NCBI RefSeq assembly: GCF_035953295.1
Contig: NZ_CP108370.1
Location: 2,542,001-2,606,000 of the forward strand
Reading direction: 5' to 3'
DNA length: 64,000 nucleotides
Source of the DNA: Streptomyces sp. NBC_01335
GTDB taxonomy: Bacteria > Actinomycetota > Actinomycetes > Streptomycetales > Streptomycetaceae
A program made the translations under genes and the position numbers. Below are positions 44,169-53,358 of this stretch, in pieces. Below the pieces are notes generated by a model, which was not told the DNA's origin, searched no databases, and was given only the letters and a program-made list of their open reading frames with translations. Within the stretch, counting starts at the first letter, position 1, and every line of letters starts with the position of its first letter.

Positions 44169-45704
44169 TCACCTCTTCAGCGCCGCCCGCAGCCGGGCCC
44201 CGGACGCGCGGTCCCACACGCGGGGCAGCTCGTCCTCCAGCCGGGCGGCCGTCGCCTCCTCGCGGCCGTACAGAACTCCCCAGGTGAAAGCGGACTCGCC
44301 GGCTCCATGGGCGTGCACGGCCATGGCGCGCAGGGCGGCGCGGGCGACCACGCCGTCCTGGTGGTCGCCGAGCAGACTCTGGACGGCCTTGACCCGTTCG
44401 GCGAGCCGTTTGGCGGGCTTGCCGAGGGCGGGGCGCGCGGCCTCGGCGGCGTACCGGGTGCGCTTGGCCGCCTTGCGGGCCTCGTGCATCGCGAGGTCGC
44501 GGTCGTGGCCCGGCGGCAGGTCGAGGGCGTGGCGGACCCGGGCGGCGAGCCGGTCGTGGTCCTTCAGCACCGCTCGGGCGAGCGTCCCGGCGGCGTCCTC
44601 GCCGGCCGCGGGCAGCAGTGGCGGGCCGGCGAGCAGCGCGTCGAGGCTGTCGAGCAGCGCGAGGTGGCGCTCGCTGTCGAGCGCCACGAGGATCCGGCGG
44701 CGGGCGGCGGCGCGTTCCGCGGCCCCCCACCGCTCCAGCCTGCCCCGCACGGGCCCCAGCAGCAGGGTGGGTTCCACCGCGTCGACGCGGTCGGACAGCC
44801 GCGCCTCCAGGACCTCGTGGTCCCGGCCGGTGCCGAGTTCGGCGGCGAGCCACTTCAGTTCGGCGCCCAGCTGGTCGGTGACGGCCCGGTCGAGGACCTT
44901 CCGGTACGTCTTGAAGGCGCTGCGCAGCCGCCGGGTGGCGACCCGCATCCGGTGCACCGCGTCGGGCAGGTCGCGGCGGACGGCGGGGTCGAGGGTGACG
45001 ATCGTCCCGATCTGACGGCGCACGTGGGCGAGGACCTGCTCGCCCGCGGTGCCGGGCTCCCCGCCCGCCGGCGCCCGACGCCCGGTCTCCTTCTTCCCCG
45101 GTGCCGTCTCGGCGAGCGCGCGGCCCACCTTGGAGTCGGAGGCCGAGGCGCGTACGCCCGCACCGGCGAACCGCTCCTCCACGGCGTCCAGGAAGGCGGG
45201 GTCGCCGTCGTCGGCCAGCTCGACCTCGATCTCGGTCCACCCGGCGGTGGCTCCGGCGCCGTCCGCCGTGAGCCGCTCGGCGAGGACCGTGTCGACGCTC
45301 AGCTCGGCGAGCAGCCGGCCTTCGGCGTCGGCGAGGTGGTGGACGTCGCGCGAGGAGAACAGCCGGACGACCGGGACCACGGGCCGGCCGCGGACCCGGG
45401 AGCGGATCAGTCCGGCGAGCTCGTCGGGCAGGGTGTCGGCGAGCGGCGCGCGGATCTCGTCGCGTACGCCGGGGGCCACCGGGAACTTCACGTGCCAGCC
45501 CTCTTCGTCGCCGCCGGTCCTGCGGCGCAGGGTGACGGAGCCCGCCGCCAGCCGGAAGTCCTCGGTGTCGTAGTAGACGGCGTCGAGTTCCACCACCCCG
45601 CGGGGCACGGACGCGGCCGTTCCGGCCACCCCGGTGAGGTCGGGCAGCCGGATGCCGGGAGCCGCTTCGTACTTCCGCTCGATCTCGCGCTTCACGTCGG
45701 CCAT
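44169..45704 (-). CDS. CYTH and CHAD domain protein
   Basis: Residues 1-~200 form a CYTH domain with the ExExK signature (EIERKYE, E7-I-E9-R-K11), the fold of inorganic triphosphatases and class IV adenylyl cyclases that holds a triphosphate in a charged beta tunnel. Residues ~225-510 form a CHAD domain, an all-helical, His/Arg/Lys-rich domain known to bind polyphosphate (VHRMRVATRRLRSAFKTYRKVLDR, HEARKAAKRTRYAAE). The pairing suggests polyphosphate hydrolysis or targeting to polyphosphate granules. It starts at the ATG at 45704 and is cytoplasmic. Its neighbours do not explain its role. Confidence 0.93.
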   Translation of the reverse strand: MADVKREIERKYEAAPGIRLPDLTGVAGTAASVPRGVVELDAVYYDTEDFRLAAGSVTLRRRTGGDEEGWHVKFPVAPGVRDEIRAPLADTLPDELAGLIRSRVRGRPVVPVVRLFSSRDVHHLADAEGRLLAELSVDTVLAERLTADGAGATAGWTEIEVELADDGDPAFLDAVEERFAGAGVRASASDSKVGRALAETAPGKKETGRRAPAGGEPGTAGEQVLAHVRRQIGTIVTLDPAVRRDLPDAVHRMRVATRRLRSAFKTYRKVLDRAVTDQLGAELKWLAAELGTGRDHEVLEARLSDRVDAVEPTLLLGPVRGRLERWGAAERAAARRRILVALDSERHLALLDSLDALLAGPPLLPAAGEDAAGTLARAVLKDHDRLAARVRHALDLPPGHDRDLAMHEARKAAKRTRYAAEAARPALGKPAKRLAERVKAVQSLLGDHQDGVVARAALRAMAVHAHGAGESAFTWGVLYGREEATAARLEDELPRVWDRASGARLRAALKR

Positions 45705-45754
45705 GGTCCGAATCTAACGCCGGGGCCCGGTGGATTCACGGGCCCGGACAGCAC

Positions 45755-45786
45755 TCCGGCCCGGTGGCTGCTGCCACCGGGCCGGA
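45755..45786 (-). terminator. Terminator after rodA (end of the mre cluster)
   Basis: A perfect 13-base-pair stem tccggcccggtgg/ccaccgggccgga (45755-45767, 45774-45786) with loop ctgctg, 26 bases past the rodA stop. Confidence 0.85.
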
Positions 45787-45811
45787 GGACGGGTAGGGCC
45801 TTCCGTTCGGA

Positions 45812-47005
45812 TCAGGCGGTCGTCGGCCGCTGCACCCGGATCGACTGGAGCAGCCCGATCGCGACCCAGACGGCGAACATCGACGACCCTCCGTACGAGA
45901 CGAAGGGCAGCGGCAGACCGGCGACCGGCATGATGCCGAGGGTCATTCCGATGTTCTCGAACGCCTGGAAGGCGAACCAGGCGATGATCCCGGCGGCCAC
46001 GATCGTGCCGTACAGCTCGGTGGTCTCGCGGGCGATGCGGCAGGCGCGCCAGAGGACGACGCCGAGCAGGACGATGATCAGCCCGGCGCCCACGAAGCCC
46101 AGTTCCTCGCCGGCGACCGTGAAGACGAAGTCGGTCTGCTGCTCGGGGACGAACTGCCCGGTGGTCTGGGTGCCGTGGAAGAGCCCGGTGCCGGTGAGGC
46201 CGCCGGAACCGATCGCGATGCGCGCCTGGTTGGTGTTGTAGCCGACGCCCGCCGGGTCCAGGGCGGGGTTGGCGAAGGCGGCGAACCGGGCGATCTGGTA
46301 GTCGTCCAGCAGCCCGAGCTGCCAGACGGAGACGGCACCGAGGGCGCCCGCGCCGAGGAGCCCGAAGACCCAGCGGTTGGAGGCGCCGGAGGCGAGCAGG
46401 ACGCCGAGGACGATGAAGACCATCACCATGACCGAGCCGAGGTCGGGCATGAGCATGACGATGCCCATCGGGATCGCGGCGACCCCGAGGGCCTTGGCGA
46501 CGGTCCGGTGGTCCGGGTGGAGCTGGTCGCCCGCGTCGACGCGGGAGGCGAGCAGCATCGCCATGCCGAGGATGATGGTGATCTTGGTGAACTCGGAGGG
46601 CTGGAGCGAGAATCCGCCGCCGATGATGATCCACGCGTGCGCGCCGTTGACCGTGGCGCCGAGCGGGCTGAGGACCGCCAGCACCAGGACGACGGAGAGC
46701 GCGTAGAGGATCGGTACGGCGCCGCGCAGGGTGCGGTGGCCGAGCCAGATCGTGCCGATCATCAGGCCGAAGCCGATGCCGGTGTTGAGGGCGTGGCGGA
46801 AGAGGAAGTAGTACGGGTCGCCGTGGGTGAGGCCGTTGCGGCCCCGGGTCGCCGAGTAGACGAGCAGCGACCCGATGAAGGAGAGCGCGAGCGCCGAGCC
46901 GAGCAACGGCCAGTCGAGCCGCCGCACGACGGAGTCGCGTGCGGTGAGCCGGGCCCAGGAGGACCGCTCGGGGCCGTACCCGGAGACGGAGAAACCACCG
47001 GCCAT
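45812..47005 (-). CDS. rodA: RodA-type SEDS peptidoglycan glycosyltransferase
   Basis: RodA polymerises lipid II into glycan strands together with a class B PBP. The 397-residue protein has about ten membrane spans and the SEDS signatures: WIIIGGGFSLQPSEFTKI, LMPDLGSVMVM (with the catalytic Asp), GSGGLTGTGLF, FVPEQQTDFVF and GLPLPFVSYGGSSM. The ATG at 47005 overlaps the pbp2 stop by one base (TGATG). It is the last gene of the mreB-mreC-mreD-pbp2-rodA run, equivalent to the S. coelicolor sfr/rodA2 gene needed for spore-wall synthesis. Confidence 0.96.
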   Translation of the reverse strand: MAGGFSVSGYGPERSSWARLTARDSVVRRLDWPLLGSALALSFIGSLLVYSATRGRNGLTHGDPYYFLFRHALNTGIGFGLMIGTIWLGHRTLRGAVPILYALSVVLVLAVLSPLGATVNGAHAWIIIGGGFSLQPSEFTKITIILGMAMLLASRVDAGDQLHPDHRTVAKALGVAAIPMGIVMLMPDLGSVMVMVFIVLGVLLASGASNRWVFGLLGAGALGAVSVWQLGLLDDYQIARFAAFANPALDPAGVGYNTNQARIAIGSGGLTGTGLFHGTQTTGQFVPEQQTDFVFTVAGEELGFVGAGLIIVLLGVVLWRACRIARETTELYGTIVAAGIIAWFAFQAFENIGMTLGIMPVAGLPLPFVSYGGSSMFAVWVAIGLLQSIRVQRPTTA

Positions 47006-49176
47006 CAGTCCCGCCTCCCGAGTGTCGCGGCGAGCGCCTGCTGTCCCTCGCCGAGGGGCTTGTTGGCGTCGGGGTCGTACGGCTTGACCTTCGGCGCGTT
47101 GATCGTGCCGTCGGGCTGGATCCGGGGGAGGGTCTTCTGCGGCGTGGGCAGCAGGGCCTTCTTGAGGTCCTGCTTGCCTTCGGCGTCCAGGCCGTAGAGG
47201 GCGTTGTAGATGTTGCGCACGGCGGGGCCGGAGGCGCCGGAGCCGGTACCACCCTGGGAGATCGTCATGACGATCGAGTAGTCCTTGGTGTACGTGGCGA
47301 ACCACGAGGTCGTCTGCTTGCCGTAGACCTCGGCGGTACCCGTCTTGGCGTGCATCGGGATCTTGTCCTGGGGCCAGCCGCCGAACCGCCAGGCGGCGCT
47401 GCCCCGGGTCGCGACACCCGCGAGGGCTTCGTCTATTTTGTCGCGCGTGTCTCCGGTGAACGGAAGCTTGCCGTGCGAGACGGGCTTGATCTCCTGGACC
47501 GTCTGCCCGTCGCCGCTGACGATGGCCTTGCCGACCGTGGGGTCGTAGAGGGTGCCGCCGTTGGAGATCGCGGCGTAGATGGTGGCCATCTGGATCGGGG
47601 TGACGAGGGTGTCGCCCTGCCCGATCGAGTAGTTGACGGAGTCACCGGCGCGCATCTTGTCGCCTTCGCGGCAGTTCTCGTACTCGATCTGCTGGGCGTA
47701 CGTGCCGTCCTTCTTGCCGTCCTTGCACCAGTAGGCCTTGTTGGCCTTGAAGAAGTTCTCCTTCCACAGGCGGTCGGGGACGCGGCCGGTGACCTCGTTG
47801 GGGAGGTCGATGCCGGTCTCCTTGCCGAGGCCGAACTGGTGCGCGGTCTTGTAGAACCAGTCGCCGGGGTTCTTCTTCGGCGAGGTGCCGCCGTCCTTCA
47901 GCCACTCCTTGTGCGCGATGCCGTAGTAGACGGTGTCGCAGGAGACCTCCAGGGCGCGGCCGATGGTGATGGAGCCGTAGCCCTGCGACTCGAAGTTCTT
48001 GAAGGTCTGGCCGCCGATGGAGTACGAGCTGGGGCACGGGTAGTTGCCGTCGAACGGGTACCCGGCGTTGACCGCCGCCGTGGAGGAGACGACCTTGAAG
48101 ATGGAGCCGGGGGCCGCCTGGCCCTGGATCGCCCGGTTCAGCAGAGGGTAGTTGGACTTCTTGGTGGTGAGCTTCGTGTAGTCCTTGGCGGAGATCCCGC
48201 CGACCCAGGCGTTGGGGTCGTAGTCCGGCAGCGAGGCCATCGCGACGACCCGGCCGGTCTTGGCCTCCATCACGACGACGGCGCCGGAGTCGGCCTTGTA
48301 GTTCTCGTTGGTGTTCTTGTCGAACTCCTTGCGGGCCGTCTTCATCGCCTTGTCGAGCTCGTACTCGGCGACGGACTGCACCCGTGCGTCTATCGACGTG
48401 ACGACGGACGATCCGGGCTCGGCCGGGTCGTTGTCGGCCTGCCCGATGACCCGGCCGAGGTTGTCGACCTCGTAGCGGGTGACGCCGGCCTTGCCGCGCA
48501 GCTCCTTGTCGTACGTGCGCTCCAGGCCGGAGCGGCCGACCTGGTCGGAGCGGAGGTACGGCGACTCGGTGTCCTGGGCCTTGGTGATCTCCTCGTCGGT
48601 GACCGGGGAGAGGTAGCCGAGGACCTGGGCGGTGTTGGCGCCGCCGGGGGCCGCGTAACGGCGTACGGCGGTGGGCTCGGCGGTGATGCCGGGGAAGTCC
48701 TCGGCGCGCTCGCGGATCTGGAGGGCCTGCTGGGTGGTGGCCTCGTCGGTGACCGGGATCGGCTGGTAGGGCGAGCCGTTCCAGCAGGGCTGGGGGGTCT
48801 TCGCGTCGCAGAGCCGGACCTTGTCCTTGACGTCCTGCGGTTTCATGTCGAGGACGTCGGCGAGGCGGGTGAGGACGGCGTCGCCGTCGTCCGCCATCTT
48901 CAGCAGCTCGGTGCGGCTGGCGGAGACGACGAGGCGGGTCTCGTTGTCGGCGAGCGGTACGCCGCGCGCGTCGAGGATGTCGCCCCGGACGGCGGGCTGC
49001 ACGACCTGCTGGACGTGGTTGTTCTTCGCCTCGTCGGTGTACTCCTGGCCGTTGCGGATCTGGAGGTACCAGAGTCGGCCGCCGAGCGTCAGGAGGAGGG
49101 AGAAGACGAGGATCTGGATGACGACGAGGCGGATCTGGACGCGCTGGGTCCGGCCGGTCTCGGGGATGTTGCTCAC
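47005..49176 (-). CDS. pbp2: Penicillin-binding protein 2 (class B transpeptidase)
   Basis: PBP2 cross-links peptidoglycan, working with RodA. The 723-residue product has one N-terminal membrane span (VVIQILVFSLLLTLGGRLWYLQI, residues ~18-40), a PBP dimerisation domain, and a transpeptidase domain with the active-site Ser in the SxxK motif SIFK (AAPGSIFKVVS), SVN, and KTGTAEV. The C-terminal ~50 residues are polar. The GTG at 49176 lies 40 bases after mreD, and rodA follows at once. In S. coelicolor this protein belongs to the spore wall synthesizing complex. Confidence 0.95.
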   Translation of the reverse strand: MSNIPETGRTQRVQIRLVVIQILVFSLLLTLGGRLWYLQIRNGQEYTDEAKNNHVQQVVQPAVRGDILDARGVPLADNETRLVVSASRTELLKMADDGDAVLTRLADVLDMKPQDVKDKVRLCDAKTPQPCWNGSPYQPIPVTDEATTQQALQIRERAEDFPGITAEPTAVRRYAAPGGANTAQVLGYLSPVTDEEITKAQDTESPYLRSDQVGRSGLERTYDKELRGKAGVTRYEVDNLGRVIGQADNDPAEPGSSVVTSIDARVQSVAEYELDKAMKTARKEFDKNTNENYKADSGAVVVMEAKTGRVVAMASLPDYDPNAWVGGISAKDYTKLTTKKSNYPLLNRAIQGQAAPGSIFKVVSSTAAVNAGYPFDGNYPCPSSYSIGGQTFKNFESQGYGSITIGRALEVSCDTVYYGIAHKEWLKDGGTSPKKNPGDWFYKTAHQFGLGKETGIDLPNEVTGRVPDRLWKENFFKANKAYWCKDGKKDGTYAQQIEYENCREGDKMRAGDSVNYSIGQGDTLVTPIQMATIYAAISNGGTLYDPTVGKAIVSGDGQTVQEIKPVSHGKLPFTGDTRDKIDEALAGVATRGSAAWRFGGWPQDKIPMHAKTGTAEVYGKQTTSWFATYTKDYSIVMTISQGGTGSGASGPAVRNIYNALYGLDAEGKQDLKKALLPTPQKTLPRIQPDGTINAPKVKPYDPDANKPLGEGQQALAATLGRRD

Positions 49177-49216
49177 GGTGCGCCCCCGTCGGTGGTGCTC
49201 GGGTGCTGGTCCGGCC

Positions 49217-49876
49217 TCACAGTCGCTTGACCCCCTTGATCCTTCCCGCGCGCGCGGCGCGATTGCGGGCGGCCCTGACGCGGAGTCCGCCGCGCTGGTT
49301 GCCGATCGTCAGGCCGGTGCCCGAGGAGAGCCAGCCGGCGGAGACGTCGCCGCCGGCCGACTCGGAGACCGGGTCCTTCTCGGTGCGTCTGGCGAGCCCC
49401 ATGATCAGCGGTACGACGAACGGCGCGAGCAGCAGGTCGTAGACGGCGGCCGTGAACACCAGGCTGCCGAGGCCGACGTGCCGGGCCGCGGTATCGCCGA
49501 CGAGGGCGCCCACCAGCGCGTACAGCAGGGTGGTGCCGACGGCCGCCACGACGACGAACGCCATGGGGCCGAAGGCCGACTTGAGCTGCCCGTTCTCCGG
49601 GCGGACCAGCCCCGCGAGGTAGCCGATGACGCAGAGCACCAGGGCGTAGCGCCCGGCGGCGTGGTCGGCGGGCGGGGCCAGGTCGGCGAGGATGCCCGCG
49701 CCGAAGCCGATCAGCGCGCCGCTGACGTGCCCGTACACGAAGGCGAGTCCGAGGACGGTGAGCAGCAGCAGGTCGGGGACGGCTCCGGGGAGCTGGAGCC
49801 GTGCGAGCACGGATACCTGGACCACGAGGGCGACCACGACGAGGGCGACGGAGAGCAGCGTCCGGTTCAAGCGCAT
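49217..49876 (-). CDS. mreD: Rod shape-determining protein MreD
   Basis: MreD is a multi-pass membrane protein linking MreC and the synthases. The 219-residue product starts MRLNRTLLSVALVVVALVVQVSVLARLQLPGAVPDLLLL and has about five to six membrane spans up to residue ~165, then a basic Gly/Arg-rich tail longer than usual (to residue 219). The ATG at 49876 lies 11 bases after the mreC stop. The tail ends RRVRAARNRAARAGRIK-like and is probably cytoplasmic. Confidence 0.93.
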   Translation of the reverse strand: MRLNRTLLSVALVVVALVVQVSVLARLQLPGAVPDLLLLTVLGLAFVYGHVSGALIGFGAGILADLAPPADHAAGRYALVLCVIGYLAGLVRPENGQLKSAFGPMAFVVVAAVGTTLLYALVGALVGDTAARHVGLGSLVFTAAVYDLLLAPFVVPLIMGLARRTEKDPVSESAGGDVSAGWLSSGTGLTIGNQRGGLRVRAARNRAARAGRIKGVKRL

Positions 49877-49887
49877 GGGGTTCAGCC

Positions 49888-51003
49888 CTACTCCTGGTCG
49901 TCTGCCTGGCCGTCGGGGTCGGCGGCGGCGTCGGTGTCTGCGTTGGCGTTCGCGTCGGCGTCGGTGTTCGCGTCGGGGAGCGCGGCGACGTCGGTGGCAC
50001 CGGCCGCCGCCTCGCCCGAGGCGGTCGCGCCGGGCGTCTGGTGGATGTTGCCGACGACCCTGCCGCTGCCGTCGACGAGGTCGCCGTTGGGCTGGACGGT
50101 CACGGTGACGGTCGGGGTGGGCTTCGGCTTGGCAGGCTTGGCGGCCTTCTTCGGCAGGACCGCGTCGCGCGGGTCCGTGCGGGGGGCCTCCACCACGATG
50201 CCGACGATGTCGAGCTTGGTGAAGCCGACGTACGGCTTGACGTAGACGGTCCGGGTGAGGTCGCCGCCGGACGGGTCGACGCGGACGACCTCGCCGACCG
50301 GGACACCGGGCACGAACGGCTTGCCCTTGCTGGAGCCGAAGGTGACGAGCCGGTCGCCCTTCGCCACCTTGGCCTTGCCGTTGAGGAACTGCACCGAGAG
50401 CGGGCTGTTGCCCTGGCCGGTGGCGAAGCCGAGTTCGTCGGTGTTCTCCATCCGCGTGCCGACGGTGAAGTCCGGGTCGTTGGCGAGGAGTACGGTCGCG
50501 GTGTTCGGGCCGACGGTGGTGACCCGGCCGACGAGCCCTTCGCCGTTGAGCACGGTCATGTCGCGGGCGATGCCGTCCTTGGAGCCGGCGTCGATGGTGA
50601 TCGTCCAGGAGAAGCCCTGGGCCGCTCCTATGGCGATGACCTGGGCGCCCTTGATGCCGTACTGGCCCGCGTTCGCGTTCTTGAGGATCGCGTCGAGCTG
50701 GCGGACCCGGCTGTTGGTGCGGGCGTCGCTGCCGAGCTCCGTCTTGAGCTCCGCGTTCTCCTTCTGCAGGGCCGCGATCTTGTCGTGCCGGTCCCCGGAG
50801 TCCCGGACGGCGCCGATGGCGTTGCCCACCGGGTCCACCGCCGCCGCCACGCCGTTCTCGACAGGCCCGAAGACCGTCGCGGCGGCCTGCCGGGCGCCGT
50901 CCACCGGCGAGTCCTCGCCGCCGCGGATGTCCACCGTGATCAGTGCGAACGCGATGACGATCAGCAGCACCAGGAGCAGCCGGCTCTCTCGTGTGTCCCT
51001 CAC
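49888..51003 (-). CDS. mreC: Rod shape-determining protein MreC
   Basis: MreC is a membrane-anchored periplasmic scaffold. The 371-residue product has an N-terminal membrane span (RLLLVLLIVIAFALITVDI, residues ~8-26), a coiled coil (KIAALQKENAELKTEL), and two beta-rich domains (VIAIGAAQGFSWTITIDAGSKDGI, GLVGRVTTVG). After residue ~280 it has a long Ala/Asp/Thr/Pro-rich tail, ending in an Ala/Asp-rich repeat (DANTDADANANADTDAA). The tail is unusual beside rod-shaped bacteria but fits other Streptomyces MreC. The start is the GTG at 51003. Confidence 0.94.
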   Translation of the reverse strand: MRDTRESRLLLVLLIVIAFALITVDIRGGEDSPVDGARQAAATVFGPVENGVAAAVDPVGNAIGAVRDSGDRHDKIAALQKENAELKTELGSDARTNSRVRQLDAILKNANAGQYGIKGAQVIAIGAAQGFSWTITIDAGSKDGIARDMTVLNGEGLVGRVTTVGPNTATVLLANDPDFTVGTRMENTDELGFATGQGNSPLSVQFLNGKAKVAKGDRLVTFGSSKGKPFVPGVPVGEVVRVDPSGGDLTRTVYVKPYVGFTKLDIVGIVVEAPRTDPRDAVLPKKAAKPAKPKPTPTVTVTVQPNGDLVDGSGRVVGNIHQTPGATASGEAAAGATDVAALPDANTDADANANADTDAAADPDGQADDQE

Positions 51004-51125
51004 GTGCGGCGGCCGTGCCTTCCTCGTAGGAATGTTCGTGCCTGTATATCAACGATCTGCCGTACGGGGCGGCAGCGCCCGCACGGCAGACCGAAGGTGT
51101 GTCAGGGGCCTGTCGGCCGCACCGC

Positions 51126-52145
51126 TCAGCGGCGCGGCTGCGCGTCCAGGACCTGCTGCAACGCCTCGAACTCCTCGACGCACTTGCCGGATCCGAGCGC
51201 CACCGAGTCCAGCGGGTCCTCGGCGATGTGGATCGGCATGCCCGTCTCGCGGCGCAGCCGCTCGTCCAGCCCGCGCAGCAGCGCGCCGCCGCCGGTGAGG
51301 ACGATGCCGCGGTCCATCACGTCGCCGGAGAGCTCGGGCGGGCACTTGTCGAGCGTCGTCTTCACGGCGTCGACGATCGCGTTGACCGGCTCCTCGATGG
51401 CCTTGCGGACCTCGGCGGCCGAGATGACGACCGTCTTGGGCAGTCCGGAGACGAGGTCCCGGCCGCGGATCTCGGTGTGCTCGTCCTTGTCCAGGTCGTA
51501 CGCGGAACCGATCGTGATCTTGATCTGCTCGGCGGTGCGCTCACCGAGGAGGAGGGAGTACTCCTTCTTGATGTGCTGGATGATCGCGTTGTCCAGCTCG
51601 TCCCCGGCGACCCGGATCGACTGGGCAGTGACGATTCCGCCGAGGGAGATCACCGCGACCTCGGTGGTGCCGCCGCCGATGTCGACGACCATGTTGCCGG
51701 TGGCCTCGTGGACGGGGAGGCCGGAGCCGATGGCCGCCGCCATGGGCTCCTCGATGATGTGCACCTGGCGGGCACCGGCCTGCGTCGACGCCTCGATGAC
51801 GGCGCGGCGCTCGACCCCGGTGATGCCGGAGGGCACGCAGACGACGACGCGCGGGCGGGCCAGGTAGCGGCGCTTGTGGATCTTGAGAATGAAGTAGCGG
51901 AGCATCCGCTCGGTGATCTCGAAGTCGGCGATGACGCCGTCCTTCAGCGGCCGTACGGCAACGATGTTGCCCGGCGTACGGCCGATCATCTTCTTGGCCT
52001 CGGAGCCGACCGCGAGAATGCCGCCGGTGTTGGTGTTGATGGCCACGACGGACGGCTCGTTCAGGACGATGCCGCGCCCCCTGACGTACACCAGCGTGTT
52101 GGCAGTCCCGAGGTCGATAGCCATGTCACGACCGATGAACGACAT
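51126..52145 (-). CDS. mreB: Rod shape-determining actin homologue MreB
   Basis: MreB forms membrane filaments; in Streptomyces it mainly serves spore-wall thickening and not hyphal growth. The 339-residue actin fold has phosphate loop 1 DLGTANT (residues 11-17), DIGGGTTEV (from residue 155), and the adenosine motif [10 protein letters not shown]. The ATG at 52145 (MSFIGRD) follows AGGGGAA at good spacing; a second ATG seven codons upstream (MGNKGNS) has no such site. It heads the mre-pbp2-rodA cluster. Confidence 0.97.
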   Translation of the reverse strand: MSFIGRDMAIDLGTANTLVYVRGRGIVLNEPSVVAINTNTGGILAVGSEAKKMIGRTPGNIVAVRPLKDGVIADFEITERMLRYFILKIHKRRYLARPRVVVCVPSGITGVERRAVIEASTQAGARQVHIIEEPMAAAIGSGLPVHEATGNMVVDIGGGTTEVAVISLGGIVTAQSIRVAGDELDNAIIQHIKKEYSLLLGERTAEQIKITIGSAYDLDKDEHTEIRGRDLVSGLPKTVVISAAEVRKAIEEPVNAIVDAVKTTLDKCPPELSGDVMDRGIVLTGGGALLRGLDERLRRETGMPIHIAEDPLDSVALGSGKCVEEFEALQQVLDAQPRR

Positions 52146-52380
52146 TGAGTTCCCCTTGTTCCCCATGAGGATGCGGCGGTGCCTTCCCGAGAAAGCATGA
52201 TGGCTGGTTCTGCTCGGCGAATCCGGCGCGCTGCGGGTGTGGAAGCTTCCATCGTAGTGCCGTGTGCACGTACGCAGCGCGAGGGTCATTCGCCTTACCG
52301 GGTGGAACGACTACCCGTCCCACCCATGGTGACGTTACGTCGGTGGGATGCGTTCCCGCGATCGGTGTACGTATACCGAA

Positions 52381-52406
52381 GGGCGACCGAATTACTTCGG
52401 TCGCCC
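52381..52406 (-). terminator. Terminator after ndk
   Basis: gggcgaccgaa (52381-52391) pairs perfectly with ttcggtcgccc (52396-52406), loop ttac, 33 bases past the ndk stop. Confidence 0.85.
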
Positions 52407-52438
52407 CGGGTCACCAGCGCTGTTTGGCCGATCAACCG

Positions 52439-52852
52439 TCAGGACAGACCCGGAAAGAAAAGCTTCAGTTCCCGCTCCGCGGACTCCTCGGAGTCCGAGG
52501 CGTGGATGAGGTTCTCCCGGGTGATCGTCCCGAAGTCGCCGCGGACGGAGCCGGGCGCGGCGGCGATCGGGTCGGTCGGGCCGGCCAGGGCGCGGACGCC
52601 CTCGATGACCCGCTCGCCCTCGGCGACCAGCGCCACGACGGGGCCGGAGGCCATGAACTCCACGAGCGGCTCGTAGAACGGACGGCCCTTGTGCTCGCCG
52701 TAGTGGGCTTCCAGCGTGTCCCCGTCGAGCGTACGCATCTCCAGGGCGGTGATCCGCCAGCCGGCCTTGCGCTCGATGCGGCCGACGATCTCACCGATCA
52801 GCCCACGCCGGACCGCGTCCGGCTTGAGGAGAACGAGGGTGCGCTGGGTCAT
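52439..52852 (-). CDS. ndk: Nucleoside diphosphate kinase
   Basis: Ndk balances nucleoside triphosphates by a phosphohistidine ping-pong reaction. The 137-residue product has VLLKPDAVRRGLIGEI, the active-site His117 in ENLIHASDS, and RGDFGT. Length and motifs are normal. It sits between mreB and a DUF4233 gene on the same strand and has its own terminator. Confidence 0.97.
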   Translation of the reverse strand: MTQRTLVLLKPDAVRRGLIGEIVGRIERKAGWRITALEMRTLDGDTLEAHYGEHKGRPFYEPLVEFMASGPVVALVAEGERVIEGVRALAGPTDPIAAAPGSVRGDFGTITRENLIHASDSEESAERELKLFFPGLS

Positions 52853-52989
52853 GTCGTGCGGCTCCTTGAGGGTGGCGGGGTGCGGGAGAGCGAGATTACA
52901 GGGGCAGGCCCGAGCCCCGACGGGTGGGGGTTACGCAGCGTCAAGCTCGGGGGTGAGCGCAGGGTCGACCGACGGGGGTGGGCGAAGGG

Positions 52990-53352
52990 TCAGCCGGCGG
53001 CCGGGGCGGCGTCCGCCTCGGTCTCCATGGCCGCCCAGCGGGCCTTCGCCTCGTCGATCTTCCGGCCGTAGTGCACCGACGCCCACCACAGGGCGGCGAA
53101 GGCGACGCCGAGGAAGTACATCACCGGGACGAAGAAGCCGCTCACCACGAGGGCGATCTGGAGCGCCCAGCCCAGCGCGACACCACCGGGGCGGCCGAGC
53201 ATGCCGCAGAGCAGCACGGAGAGCAGCATGCCGATGCCGCACACGGTCCAGACGGTCGCCGCGGTCAGGTCGTCGGACTTCATCGCGACGAGCCCGGCGA
53301 AGCCGATCACGAAGAACTCGCCGATCAGCGTCGACGCGCAGAGGGTACGCAC
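52990..53352 (-). CDS. DUF4233 membrane protein
   Basis: A 120-residue protein with four membrane spans: STLIGEFFVIGFAGLVAM, ATVWTVCGIGMLLSVLLCGML, ALGWALQIALVVSGFFVPVMYFLGVAFAALWW, then a charged tail. This matches DUF4233, which regularly follows folC in actinobacteria. The GTG at 53352 starts six bases after the folC stop, so the two are surely co-transcribed. The function is unknown; the link to folate is only by position. Confidence 0.88.
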   Translation of the reverse strand: MRTLCASTLIGEFFVIGFAGLVAMKSDDLTAATVWTVCGIGMLLSVLLCGMLGRPGGVALGWALQIALVVSGFFVPVMYFLGVAFAALWWASVHYGRKIDEAKARWAAMETEADAAPAAG

Positions 53353-53358
53353 AGGGCG